Part shown: one piece after another, positions 17,966 through 26,250 of the stretch
How positions within the stretch are numbered: the stretch's first letter is position 1
Layout of the letters: each line of letters opens with the position of its first letter
Position numbers and translations under genes: made by a program
Assembly: GCF_018408855.1 (NCBI RefSeq)
Contig: NZ_AP024324.1
Coordinates: 1-64,000, forward strand
DNA from: Caballeronia sp. NK8
GTDB taxonomy: Bacteria > Pseudomonadota > Gammaproteobacteria > Burkholderiales > Burkholderiaceae
Reading direction: 5' to 3'
DNA length: 64,000 nucleotides
The notes under the pieces: generated by a model
Told to the model about the DNA's origin: nothing
Databases searched by the model: none
The model's input: only the letters and a program-made list of their open reading frames with translations

Positions 17966-20092
17966 ATGAGTACCATCCCATTCCCGGGCGTGCTGCAACT
18001 GAAAGTGGACCAGGACGATCCCGACAACCCCGGCAAGTTCACCGTGCAGATACCCGTCGAGACGCTCGCCGCGACGGAGCGCAGCGCGAAGGGGCCGCTG
18101 CGCCGCGCGAGCCATGCCGCGGCCGGACCGGCGAGCGTGGTCGCGGGCGGCCCGGCGCTCGTGCGCACCATCACGCTGTTCGCGAATCCGGAGACGACCA
18201 GCGAAACCAGCGCGGGCGACCTGCTCGTGCAACTGGCCGACGCGATCAAGGGCATCGTGACATCGCAAACGTCGCCGACCGACGTCATGCGTATCGCGGG
18301 ACATCTGCTGAGCGGCGACAGCGTGAAGCTCACCGGCACGCATACGCCGCCGGCGACCTCGGCGGCGGTATCGGCGGCAGCGGCGCAGGCCGCGAGCGCG
18401 CCGACCATCGCGATGGCCACGCGCAATCCGCTGAACCCGCTGAACCCGGCGCTGGCCGAATCGACGAGCCTCGCGGTCGCGCCCGATCGCGCCATGACCG
18501 TGCATGACGAGACGGGCACGCAGATCGCCCTGCCGGTCGACGACGACACCGGCGATGAAATCGCCGAGCGCTCCGGTGTCGTCGACGACAAATCGCTGTT
18601 CGGCGTGGTGACGCCGGTCACGATGCGCCGCTCGACACTGCCGCTCACCGCCGATGTCGCGCTGTGGATTCTCATCAAGCGCAACGCGGACACGCTGTCG
18701 TGGGACAACTACACGCGCAATCTCGATCTGCTGTTCTTCCCCGATCCGAAAGCGAAAGGCAAACAGCCGCAACTCTATCCGGAAGCGTCCCGGCTGAGCC
18801 ACCGCCGCTTTCTTCCCTTCACCGATACCGACGCGTACCGGGCGCTGAAGGTCGCGACCGAGGCGTTCGTCGTGACCTGGGGCGCGGTGGTGCCCGGCGG
18901 GCCGGAGTCCGCCAAGGTCATCACGCTGCTGCAGGGCGACGACAGCGCGCGATTGCTCGCCAACGAGCGCCTCGGGCTGAAGCTTTCCCCGATGGACGTG
19001 AAAGACCTCGCGAAGATGTATCTCACGGAAAATCGCGACCTGAACGAATCGCCGTCGGTGCCGTATCTCGAACGCATCGTGAACCAGTTGCAGGGCACCG
19101 GCGCGGGCGAGGTCGCGCAGGCGGCGCAAGCGGTGGTCTACGAGCAGGGCGGCATGGGCTGCAACGAGAAGTGCCTGTGGCTCACGCAGTGGAACAACGA
19201 CTTTTCCGCCAAGCTGATGCATCCGCCGCTCATCGAGCTGATCTGGAGCTACTGGATGGAAGAGCTTCAGCTCGTGCAGACGATGAACGCGGTCTCGCGA
19301 CGTTTCCAGAACATTTCGAGCGGCCCGCGCGATCCGCTCGCGCAACTGGAGCTCGATTCGCTGCGGCCGCTGAACAACCTCATCTGGGGCTGGGTGCAGG
19401 ACGAGCAGCATCGTCTGCCGATCGAGCGGCGCGCGGCGGAGTACGCGCATCAATACGGCCTGCAACTGTTCGGCCGCGCGGTGCCGAAAGTGCGCACCGC
19501 CGACAATCGCAGCCGCTTCCTCGGCGCGTTCCACACGCTCCTGAACCTGTGCGTGCCGTTCTTCCGGCAGGCCGACGACACCACCGTCGTGCCCGACGGC
19601 TTCCCGATCCTGAACGCGCTGCGCGAAGTGCATCTGATCCTGTCGGAAGGCGCGCACAACCAGTTCCTCGATCTGCCGACCACCTCGCGCATCGAGATGA
19701 TGATGCAGCAGTGGCTGCTCGCGCGGCCCGAGTTCCGCGAGTATCTGCCGCGCCGCGCGATGGTCGCGTATCCGGAACCGTGGATGCATTCCGTGGAAAG
19801 CATGCGCAAGCTGCAAGGCTGGGGCGACACCAACACGTTCCAGTTCTGGCAACTCGCGACGATGGGCGAGCAGATCGTCTCGTCGATCCGCTGGGGCGAC
19901 TGGAACTCGATCAACGATCCGGCCAACGCCGCGAACTGGGCCACGTTCTTCCGGCCGGAGATCCAGGCGTACATCCACTCGTATCGCGCGGTGACGGGCG
20001 TGGACGTGAGCGCGGAACCGGTCGATGTGCAGGTGCCCGGCATCCACCTGATGAGGCGTCTGCGCGAGCGGCGCGGCAGCCTCGCGGCGTAG
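17966..20092 (+). CDS. Large cassette protein, unknown function
   Basis: A 708-residue protein that I do not recognise. It opens with FPGVLQLKVDQDDPDNPGKF, which looks like a small beta domain. A Thr/Ala-rich linker lies around residues 120-165. From about 225 to 700 there is a long, Trp-rich, mostly helical region (WILIKRNADTLSWDNY, WLTQWNNDFSAKLMHPPLIE, WSYWMEELQLVQTMN, NLIWGWVQDEQHRLP). No signal peptide or membrane span is obvious. It has a good AAGGAGA site and sits between the zincin and the PLP protein in the same operon. Confidence 0.65.
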   Translation: MSTIPFPGVLQLKVDQDDPDNPGKFTVQIPVETLAATERSAKGPLRRASHAAAGPASVVAGGPALVRTITLFANPETTSETSAGDLLVQLADAIKGIVTSQTSPTDVMRIAGHLLSGDSVKLTGTHTPPATSAAVSAAAAQAASAPTIAMATRNPLNPLNPALAESTSLAVAPDRAMTVHDETGTQIALPVDDDTGDEIAERSGVVDDKSLFGVVTPVTMRRSTLPLTADVALWILIKRNADTLSWDNYTRNLDLLFFPDPKAKGKQPQLYPEASRLSHRRFLPFTDTDAYRALKVATEAFVVTWGAVVPGGPESAKVITLLQGDDSARLLANERLGLKLSPMDVKDLAKMYLTENRDLNESPSVPYLERIVNQLQGTGAGEVAQAAQAVVYEQGGMGCNEKCLWLTQWNNDFSAKLMHPPLIELIWSYWMEELQLVQTMNAVSRRFQNISSGPRDPLAQLELDSLRPLNNLIWGWVQDEQHRLPIERRAAEYAHQYGLQLFGRAVPKVRTADNRSRFLGAFHTLLNLCVPFFRQADDTTVVPDGFPILNALREVHLILSEGAHNQFLDLPTTSRIEMMMQQWLLARPEFREYLPRRAMVAYPEPWMHSVESMRKLQGWGDTNTFQFWQLATMGEQIVSSIRWGDWNSINDPANAANWATFFRPEIQAYIHSYRAVTGVDVSAEPVDVQVPGIHLMRRLRERRGSLAA

Positions 20093-20110
20093 AGCGAAGC
20101 GAGGCGCGCG

Positions 20111-21256
20111 ATGATCGACTTCGCCTCCGCGCTGTATCTCGGCATGCGGCATCCGGCGGGCGCGCTCGGCGGCTGGGAGGCGCTCACCACCGGCCTGCCC
20201 GCCGCGCTGGCGAGCGCGCCGCTCGCGCGCCGCGTCGCCGCCGACGCCGCCGCGCTGCAGGGCACGGAAGCGGGCATGGTCGGCGCATCGACGCTGCATC
20301 TGGCGATCGACGCGTTCGACCGGCTCGGCCGCACCCACGCGCTGATCGCCGACGACGCGCTGTACCCCGTGATGCGCTGGGCGCTCGAACGCATGATGGG
20401 CCGCGGCGTGCCGGTCGCGTGGTTCAGGCATGGCGACGCCGCCGATCTCGCGCGCAGGCTCGCGCGGCGCGCGTCGGCGCGCCCGCCCGCCGTCGTCACC
20501 GATGCGACCGTCGGCGACGGCGCGCCTGCGCCCATCGCGCGATACGTCGACGCGGTTCGGCGCGAAGGCGGCCTCGTGCTCGTCGATCACAGTCAGGTGC
20601 TCGGGCTGACCGGCGAGCGCGCCGCGCCGCGCGGCCCGTGGGGACAGGGCGGCGGCGGCGCGTTGCGGCACGCCGCGTTGCCCTCGCCGGCGCGGCAGCC
20701 GGTGCTGCTGCTCGCGTCATGGGCGAAAGCGTTCGGCGCGCCGCTCGCAACGCTGTGCGGCCCGGCCGCGCTGATCAACGACATCGCCCGCGACGGGCCC
20801 GCGCAATCGCATTGCAGTCCCGCGAGCGCGGTGGCGCTGCTCGCCGCGCTCGATGCGATCGCGATCAACCGGCGCGCAGGCGCGCGGCTGCGTCTGCGGC
20901 TGTTGCACCGGCTGCATCGGCTGCATGACGGGCTGCGTGCGCTCGCAACTTGTGCCGTGCCCGATCTGCATCTGTCGGGCCGATGGCATCCGCTGCAACG
21001 GCTCTGTTTCGCGAGCGACGAACGCGCGCTCGCGCTGCATGCGGGCCTGAGCGCGTGCGGCATACGCACCGCGCTCCTGCGCCAGCGCGGTGGCGGCTAT
21101 GCGCTGATCGTCATCGCGCGCACGGATCATCGCACCGCCGACATCGACGCGCTGCTCGATGCGATCGCGTCGCTCGCGCCCAGCCTTCCCGGTGCGCGAC
21201 GTAGCGCGCCGCGCATCAACGCATACAAGGAGATCGAGCATGTTCAAGACCGCTGA
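20111..21256 (+). CDS. PLP-dependent alpha-oxoamine-synthase-like protein
   Basis: A 381-residue fold type I PLP protein resembling 8-amino-7-oxononanoate synthase and serine palmitoyltransferase relatives. The lysine that would bind PLP is K206 in LLASWAKAFGAP, and the Asp that contacts the pyridine nitrogen is D159 in VLVDHSQVLGL. The usual histidine after that Asp (D-x-H) is displaced: Q162 stands near its place. The family condenses an amino acid with an acyl-CoA, so this cassette may make a small amino-ketone or modify a lipid. It overlaps the GIY-YIG gene by 17 bp. Confidence 0.7.
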   Translation: MIDFASALYLGMRHPAGALGGWEALTTGLPAALASAPLARRVAADAAALQGTEAGMVGASTLHLAIDAFDRLGRTHALIADDALYPVMRWALERMMGRGVPVAWFRHGDAADLARRLARRASARPPAVVTDATVGDGAPAPIARYVDAVRREGGLVLVDHSQVLGLTGERAAPRGPWGQGGGGALRHAALPSPARQPVLLLASWAKAFGAPLATLCGPAALINDIARDGPAQSHCSPASAVALLAALDAIAINRRAGARLRLRLLHRLHRLHDGLRALATCAVPDLHLSGRWHPLQRLCFASDERALALHAGLSACGIRTALLRQRGGGYALIVIARTDHRTADIDALLDAIASLAPSLPGARRSAPRINAYKEIEHVQDR

Positions 21257-22016
21257 CGGACACACCCTGGAGCTTGCGCCGTGGCGCATGCGGCGGTTCA
21301 TGCGGCTCCTCGCGCAGACGCGGCGCGCGCCGCCGGGAACGACCTCCCGCACGATCACGCAGGACCTGCAGATTCTGTTGCGGCGCGCACGGCGCGTGGA
21401 CGCGGACCCGAATCGCCGTGTCGCGCGCTTCGAAAGTTCGGGCGCATGCTGCCGCGCGTGCTTTCTCGCGCGACAGAAGCGCGATGCGATGGAGATCGTC
21501 GCGCTCGCGGTGGCGCCGGGCGCGCACCTCTACGAACACGAATTCGAAGCGCTCGAACAGGAACTCGAGAACTTCGAACTCGAACTCGAAGTCGAGCGCG
21601 CGGCGAATCTCGATCTGAACTGGAAGCACTACAAGACCCTGCGCGGCGCGGCGTCCAACGCCCGTGGAATCGGCGTGTATATCCTGATGCGCGGCAGCCG
21701 GCCGATCTATGTCGGCAAATCTAAGGATCTCGGCAAGCGGCTCGGGAAGCATCGCCTCTATGCACGCCAGCATGAATCCGATCTGAACGTATGGATCACC
21801 AACACGCCGCTCGCCTCGGACGCGGCCGCGCTCGAGCATGTGCTGGTGCGCGCGCTGCGCACGCGCGTGACCAACAGCAAGCTCAAGGTCGCGCTGATGG
21901 TCGGCAAGGGCGGCCTCAGGATCGGCAACCTCCTGCCGCCGGGCATCGCGTCGGCGAAGGCGCCGGGCAAGGCGATCGATCTGGCGCAGGGCAGCACATT
22001 CGAGCTTGCGCCATGA
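21240..22016 (+). CDS. GIY-YIG domain protein with acidic Glu-Phe segment
   Basis: A 258-residue protein from the ATG at 21240, which has an AAGGAGA site; the longer frame from 21159 lies inside the PLP gene. Residues 143-200 are a GIY-YIG nuclease domain: GIGVY (143-147), IYVGKS (156-161), the basic KRLGKHR region and E199 as the metal ligand, so the active site looks complete. Residues 99-119 (EHEFEALEQELENFELELEVE) echo the Glu-Phe tract of the first cassette protein. A CCRAC cysteine cluster is at 70-74. The target DNA or RNA is unknown. Confidence 0.72.
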   Translation: MFKTADGHTLELAPWRMRRFMRLLAQTRRAPPGTTSRTITQDLQILLRRARRVDADPNRRVARFESSGACCRACFLARQKRDAMEIVALAVAPGAHLYEHEFEALEQELENFELELEVERAANLDLNWKHYKTLRGAASNARGIGVYILMRGSRPIYVGKSKDLGKRLGKHRLYARQHESDLNVWITNTPLASDAAALEHVLVRALRTRVTNSKLKVALMVGKGGLRIGNLLPPGIASAKAPGKAIDLAQGSTFELAP

Positions 22017-22774
22017 TCATCGACTTCCATGTGCACGCCGGTCAGGGCGACGGCATGACCGGACCGTGGGACACCACCGCGCCGCTTGCCGCCTATGCGC
22101 GCCGGGCGACGCGCGCGGGCATCGCGCGTTCGGTGCTGCTGCCGGTGTTTCAATCCGACTACGCGCGCGGCAACCGCGATGTCGCGGCGATCGTGCGCGC
22201 GGACCCGCAGCGCTGGATCGGCTTTGCGATGGTGCATGCCGAGCGCGACCGCGAGCGGATTCATCGCATGATCGAGGAAGCCGTGCTGATGCTGGGCCTG
22301 CGCGGCATCAAGGTGCATCGGCACGATGCGCGGATCCATCGGCAGGTCTGCGATGCCGCGCAACGCTGGAACCTGCCGGTGCTTTACGATCCTGGCGGCG
22401 AGACGGGAGGGCTCGAACTGCTCGCGCAGACGCATCCGAATGTGGCGTTCGTGTTCGCGCATCTCGGCAGTTTCGCCGATGACTGGGCGGCGCAGCGGCG
22501 TGTCATCGATTTGATCGTTCGATATCCGAATCTGTTTGCGGATACTTCGGGCGTGCGCCGTTTCGATCTGCTCGAGGAAGCGTTTCATCGTGCGGGGCCG
22601 CGCAAGCTGCTGTTCGGTACTGATGGGCCGTGGCTGCATCCGGGACTCGAACTCGCGAAGATCCGTGCGCTTGATCCATCGCGTGAAGCGTTCGATGCCA
22701 TTGCGGGCGGCAATGCGATGCGGCTGCTTGCGCGCTCTCGAATACTGGCTGCTCCGCGTGCCGCCGCTTATTGA
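22013..22774 (+). CDS. Small TIM-barrel amidohydrolase
   Basis: A 253-residue PF04909-type metal hydrolase. Metal-site elements are HVH (residues 6-8), GIKVHRHD, FVFAHLGS and LLFGTDGPW. It is shorter than the amidohydrolases elsewhere in the window. It overlaps the GIY-YIG gene by 4 bases (ATGA) and closes the cassette. Its substrate may be a cassette product. Nothing else suggests catabolism here. Confidence 0.75.
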   Translation: MIIDFHVHAGQGDGMTGPWDTTAPLAAYARRATRAGIARSVLLPVFQSDYARGNRDVAAIVRADPQRWIGFAMVHAERDRERIHRMIEEAVLMLGLRGIKVHRHDARIHRQVCDAAQRWNLPVLYDPGGETGGLELLAQTHPNVAFVFAHLGSFADDWAAQRRVIDLIVRYPNLFADTSGVRRFDLLEEAFHRAGPRKLLFGTDGPWLHPGLELAKIRALDPSREAFDAIAGGNAMRLLARSRILAAPRAAAY

Positions 22775-22787
22775 CTCGCTTCAGCGG

Positions 22788-23404
22788 TTCGCCGGATCCC
22801 GTTTTCGTGTCGGTCTGTTAGCACTGCCCCTGTGCGGGGCGGCAGTCACTTTCTTTGCTGCTGCAAAGAAAGTAACCAAAGAAAGCAGCTCGAGCCGCCC
22901 GCGGTCATACGCAATTTGGGTGTTCTTCTCGTTGTTCGTGGGCTCAGTAGCGAGTGCCCTCGTAGGTCTAACCGGGCGTGGACCGCGCACGGTCTGACAA
23001 GCTAGTCGTTTGAGCGCGCTGGTCCAGCACGAAACAGTTCCGGCTCAGCGCTACGCGCTGCCGTCGGGTATGCAAGGGGAACCTACGAGAAAAGAGAAGC
23101 GCAGAAGCCTACGCAGACCCGATTGACCCATCGGCCGCGAAGCGGGCCGGAGCCATTTCGTGCTGAACCAGTCTGTTATGTGGTGCGATGTTTCAGACCG
23201 TGCGCGGTCCAAGCCCGGTCTGGCCTTTGAGGGCACTCGCTACTGCTGTGCCAAGACCGATCGCCTGTGCCGCGGCCGGCGTGAAGTACTTTGGATGGGG
23301 ATAGCTGTTTCTTTGGTTACTTTCTTTGCAGCAGCAAAGAAAGTGACTGCCGCCCCGCACAGGGGCAACGCCAACCGACCAACACGGATACGGGATCCGG
23401 CGAA
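22788..23404. repeat. 617-bp imperfect palindrome
   Basis: The region folds back on itself over nearly its whole length. The outer arms share TTCGCCGGATCCCG at 22788 with its complement ending at 23404. Inside come CCCTGTGCGGGGCGGCAG, then a smaller palindrome TTTCTTTGCTGCTGCAAAGAAA, and then AGTAGCGAGTGCCCTC and GGACCGCGCACGGTCTGA with complementary copies on the right. The centre is near 23096. The short reading frames in it (with VTFFAAAKKVT) appear in both arms and are not genes. I recall similar sequences scattered through Burkholderia-group genomes, so this is probably a dispersed non-coding repeat or a dead mobile element. Confidence 0.75.
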
Positions 23405-23433
23405 AACCCCGGCCATAGAAAGTCCCCGCTCGA

Positions 23434-24765
23434 TCAACCTGCATCCGAAGGCCGCATCTGCCGCCGCAGTTGCAGCGCCCGCGGCGTGACGCGCAGCAAT
23501 TCCGCCGCACGGCTCGTCGATCCGGCGCGACGCTCCGCCAGCTCGACGGCGAGCGTCTCCGCGATCTGCCCGATGTTCTTCAATCCGAGTCCGGCATTGA
23601 GCGCGCCTTCCACCGCGAGGGCAAACGCCTGCTCCCAACCAGGCGTCGCGCCGGCCGCGCAGACATCGCCGAGACAGCCGGTGCTCAGCACGCGAAAGCC
23701 GCGCTGCCGGTCCGCGAGCCGCAGCACCACATTGCGCAGCTCGCGCACATTGCCCTGATAATCAGCCGCGACGAGCCGCTGCATCACTTCGGGCATGACC
23801 TGCGGCGCGGCATCGCTGTGTTCGGCCAGAAAGTGCGCGACCAGCAACGGGATGTCGTCGCGACGTTCGGCGAGACTCGGCGCGCGCACGGTCCATCGCG
23901 CGATGCGGAAGTACAGGTCGTTGCGAAAACGCCCCGCGAGCACTTCGCCTTCGAGATCGCGATTGGTCGCGCAGATGAGCCGGAAGTCCGACTTGCGCCA
24001 CACATCCTCGCCGATGCGCTTGTACGTGCGCTCCTGGATCACGCGCAAGAGACGCGCTTGCAGACGCGGCTCCAGTTCGCCGATCTCATCGAGAAAGAGC
24101 GTGCCGCCGTCGGCCATCGCAACGGCGCCGTCGCGTGCCGACACCGCGTGCGTGAACGCGCCCTTCGCGTGACCGAACAGCTCGCTGCCCGACAGTTCGG
24201 GACTCAGGGTCGTGCAATCGACGACGACGAACGGGCCGCGCCTGCGCACCGGATCGAGATCGTGCACGAGGCGCGCGAGCAGTTCCTTGCCGCAGCCGCT
24301 TTCGCCGAGCAGCAGGCACGCGCCGTCGCCGAAGCGGCCGATTTCCGCGACCGAGCGCAACGTATTGCGCCAGATCGCCGATGCGCCGACTGCGCGCTCG
24401 CGCAGCCACTCCGCATCGAGGATCGACTCCATTTCAGCAAGACGATCGACACGTCGCGCGATTTCATCGAGCAGCATGTCTTCGTCGTCGGCGAGGACCA
24501 TGTCGCACAGCGACGCGGGCCACCAGGCTTCGGGCTGGCAGTCGGCGCGCGTAGCCGGCGTGCAACCGACGATGAAGCCCGCCGGCAATGGATGACGCCG
24601 CAGCCAGCGCGCGGCGGCATCGGCGACGCAGTTGCCTTGCGCGATCACGACGACCACGAACGGGCCGTCGCCGGTCGCGCTCGCTTCGAGCTCGTCGGGC
24701 AGGCCGCGCTCGCGCAACGCCGCATGCAGCGCGCGGGGATCATCGTGATGCAGAACGAGGCGCAT
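23434..24765 (-). CDS. Sigma-54-dependent activator (bEBP), Fis-type
   Basis: A 443-residue bacterial enhancer-binding protein. Residues 1-120 are a poorly conserved N-terminal domain without a clear receiver aspartate pattern. The AAA+ domain has Walker A GESGCGKE (154-161), a loop 1 that reads GAFTHA (202-207) in place of GAFTGA, Walker B GTLFLDEIGE (221-230) and the arginine region GRFRNDLYFR (278-287). The C terminus has a Fis-like HTH (STSRAAELLRVTPRALQLRR). The conserved Thr of the loop is kept, so sigma-54 contact is likely. It is the natural partner of the sigma-54 promoter at 15550. Confidence 0.9.
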   Translation of the reverse strand: MRLVLHHDDPRALHAALRERGLPDELEASATGDGPFVVVVIAQGNCVADAAARWLRRHPLPAGFIVGCTPATRADCQPEAWWPASLCDMVLADDEDMLLDEIARRVDRLAEMESILDAEWLRERAVGASAIWRNTLRSVAEIGRFGDGACLLLGESGCGKELLARLVHDLDPVRRRGPFVVVDCTTLSPELSGSELFGHAKGAFTHAVSARDGAVAMADGGTLFLDEIGELEPRLQARLLRVIQERTYKRIGEDVWRKSDFRLICATNRDLEGEVLAGRFRNDLYFRIARWTVRAPSLAERRDDIPLLVAHFLAEHSDAAPQVMPEVMQRLVAADYQGNVRELRNVVLRLADRQRGFRVLSTGCLGDVCAAGATPGWEQAFALAVEGALNAGLGLKNIGQIAETLAVELAERRAGSTSRAAELLRVTPRALQLRRQMRPSDAG

Positions 24766-25474
24766 CTCGGCCGGACCGGCAAGCCGCGCCGCGTCAACCG
24801 AGCCTGAAGTGCGTCACCGCGTGAGTCGGAACCGCGTCGTCGTGCCGCGCGATGCGCGTATTGGTGGATGCCGGCGTGTGTCGCATGAGAACCTCGCATT
24901 CGGTCGTCATGCACGCATGCATGCGCCCGGATTCGAGCAGCAAGACAGGGAGCGCCGGCGTGCGAACGCGGCGCGCAAGTCTTCACTCGAATTGATCGAT
25001 GCCCGAAGGAGGGTTCCCGCTTTGAATGTGCCGTCGCGTCGCGAAGCCGACGAGTCGTGTATCGGAGCCGGTCGAGCGTGTTTCGTGTATGCGTATCCTA
25101 GGAAACGTTGCGAAGACTTGTGGTACGAAACCGCTTCGCGTGAGGGTTAGCGCACAATCGCGCGTTGGCTTGTCGAGGGATGTGTATCGAGATGCTTTCG
25201 TTATCCGTATCAATGACGGAGGGATGCGGAGGGTTGGCGGATATCGGCTTGCCGTGGACGCGATGCGCGTTTTTCTGTACTTGCTTCGTGCAGTTGCATA
25301 TTCCCCTCAAGTTTTCCTTCGCGGATGCCGTTATCCCAGCGGCAGCCGAATTCGAACGTACCGGAATGCGTTGCTACAATGGCGCGCCATTTGGCCGGCG
25401 CACGAAGCATTCGCGATCCGGACTGCCATTTTTATCTTGCCGCGAGCGCAAGCTTTCAAAACACCAGAACAAGC
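24766..25474. other. Intergenic region without a convincing gene
   Basis: About 710 bp between the bEBP start and a lipoprotein start. Short open frames on both strands have no ribosome site, no recognisable family and atypical residue mixes. The only hint of regulation is a TACAAT box near 25374, about 100 bp before the lipoprotein ATG, a possible -10 element. Confidence 0.5.
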
Positions 25475-26218
25475 ATGAAACACGTCATCGCCCTTTCTGC
25501 ACTCACACTTTCCCTGGCCGCATGTGGCGGTGGCGGAGGCGGATCGGATAACGCGCCAGCCGCACCCGAGCCGAACGCCGCTCAGGGACTCTACGCAGGG
25601 AACGACGCGAACAACAACGCGGTAGGCGGGGTCGTGCTCGATTCGGGCGTCTTCTATTTCGTGTATGCGAACACGGCGACCAACGCACTGGGTCTGGTGC
25701 AGGGCACGGGTTCCGCATCGCACGGCACTTTCCAGTCCGACAACGCGCGCACCTTCGACATCAGCGGCAAGGGCGCGAGCGATACGCCCGTGATTGCGGG
25801 CTACAACGCGAAGAACAGCATGCAGGGCGCGATCTACATGAGCGCGGCGAAGCAGAGCAGCATCAAGTTCAACGTGCTCTACGACGCCGCCTACGAGCGC
25901 CCGATCTCGCTGTCCGCGATTGCAGGGACTTACTCGGGCTCGGCTGGATCGACGAAGGGTGGCGAGACCACGAGCTTCACGATCGGTCAGGACGGGGCGA
26001 TCAAGGGCGCAGGTTTGAGCGGCTGCACGTTCAGCGGCACGGCCAGCCCCCATGGCACCACGGATGTACTCGACGCCACGATCACGTTCGGTGCGAGCCC
26101 GTGCGCGTACCCGGGCGCGACGCTGACGGGCGTCGTGTTCTTCAGCAACAATGAGATCGTCGCGGCGCTGACCTTGCCCGACCGGTCGGACGCCTTCGTC
26201 GTCGGCGCGGTCAAATGA
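25475..26218 (+). CDS. Secreted lipoprotein, unknown
   Basis: A 247-residue protein with a lipoprotein signal: MKHVIALSALTLSLAAC, lipobox LAAC with Cys17, followed by a Gly-rich linker. The mature part is rich in Gly, Ser and Thr (YAGNDANNNAVGGVVLDSG, AGTYSGSAGSTKGGETTSFTI) and looks like an all-beta outer-membrane or surface lipoprotein. A longer in-frame start at 25325 would put the signal internally and is rejected. No partner is evident. Confidence 0.75.
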   Translation: MKHVIALSALTLSLAACGGGGGGSDNAPAAPEPNAAQGLYAGNDANNNAVGGVVLDSGVFYFVYANTATNALGLVQGTGSASHGTFQSDNARTFDISGKGASDTPVIAGYNAKNSMQGAIYMSAAKQSSIKFNVLYDAAYERPISLSAIAGTYSGSAGSTKGGETTSFTIGQDGAIKGAGLSGCTFSGTASPHGTTDVLDATITFGASPCAYPGATLTGVVFFSNNEIVAALTLPDRSDAFVVGAVK

Positions 26219-26250
26219 AGTCGTGACGGCAATGGGCGGCTACGTGGCGT

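Noticed and set aside
17861..20671. 936-codon minus-strand frame
   Set aside because: It covers the 708-residue gene and parts of its neighbours in antisense. The composition (Arg, His, Gln) is that of a shadow, and the plus-strand genes have good ribosome sites and tight spacing.
22781..23489. Several short ORFs with VTFFAAAKKVT-like sequence
   Set aside because: They occur in both arms of the inverted repeat on opposite strands, have no ribosome sites and reflect the repeat.
24809..25478. Open frames of 113-150 codons before the lipoprotein
   Set aside because: No ribosome site, no recognisable family and overlap with each other. One simply extends the lipoprotein frame upstream.
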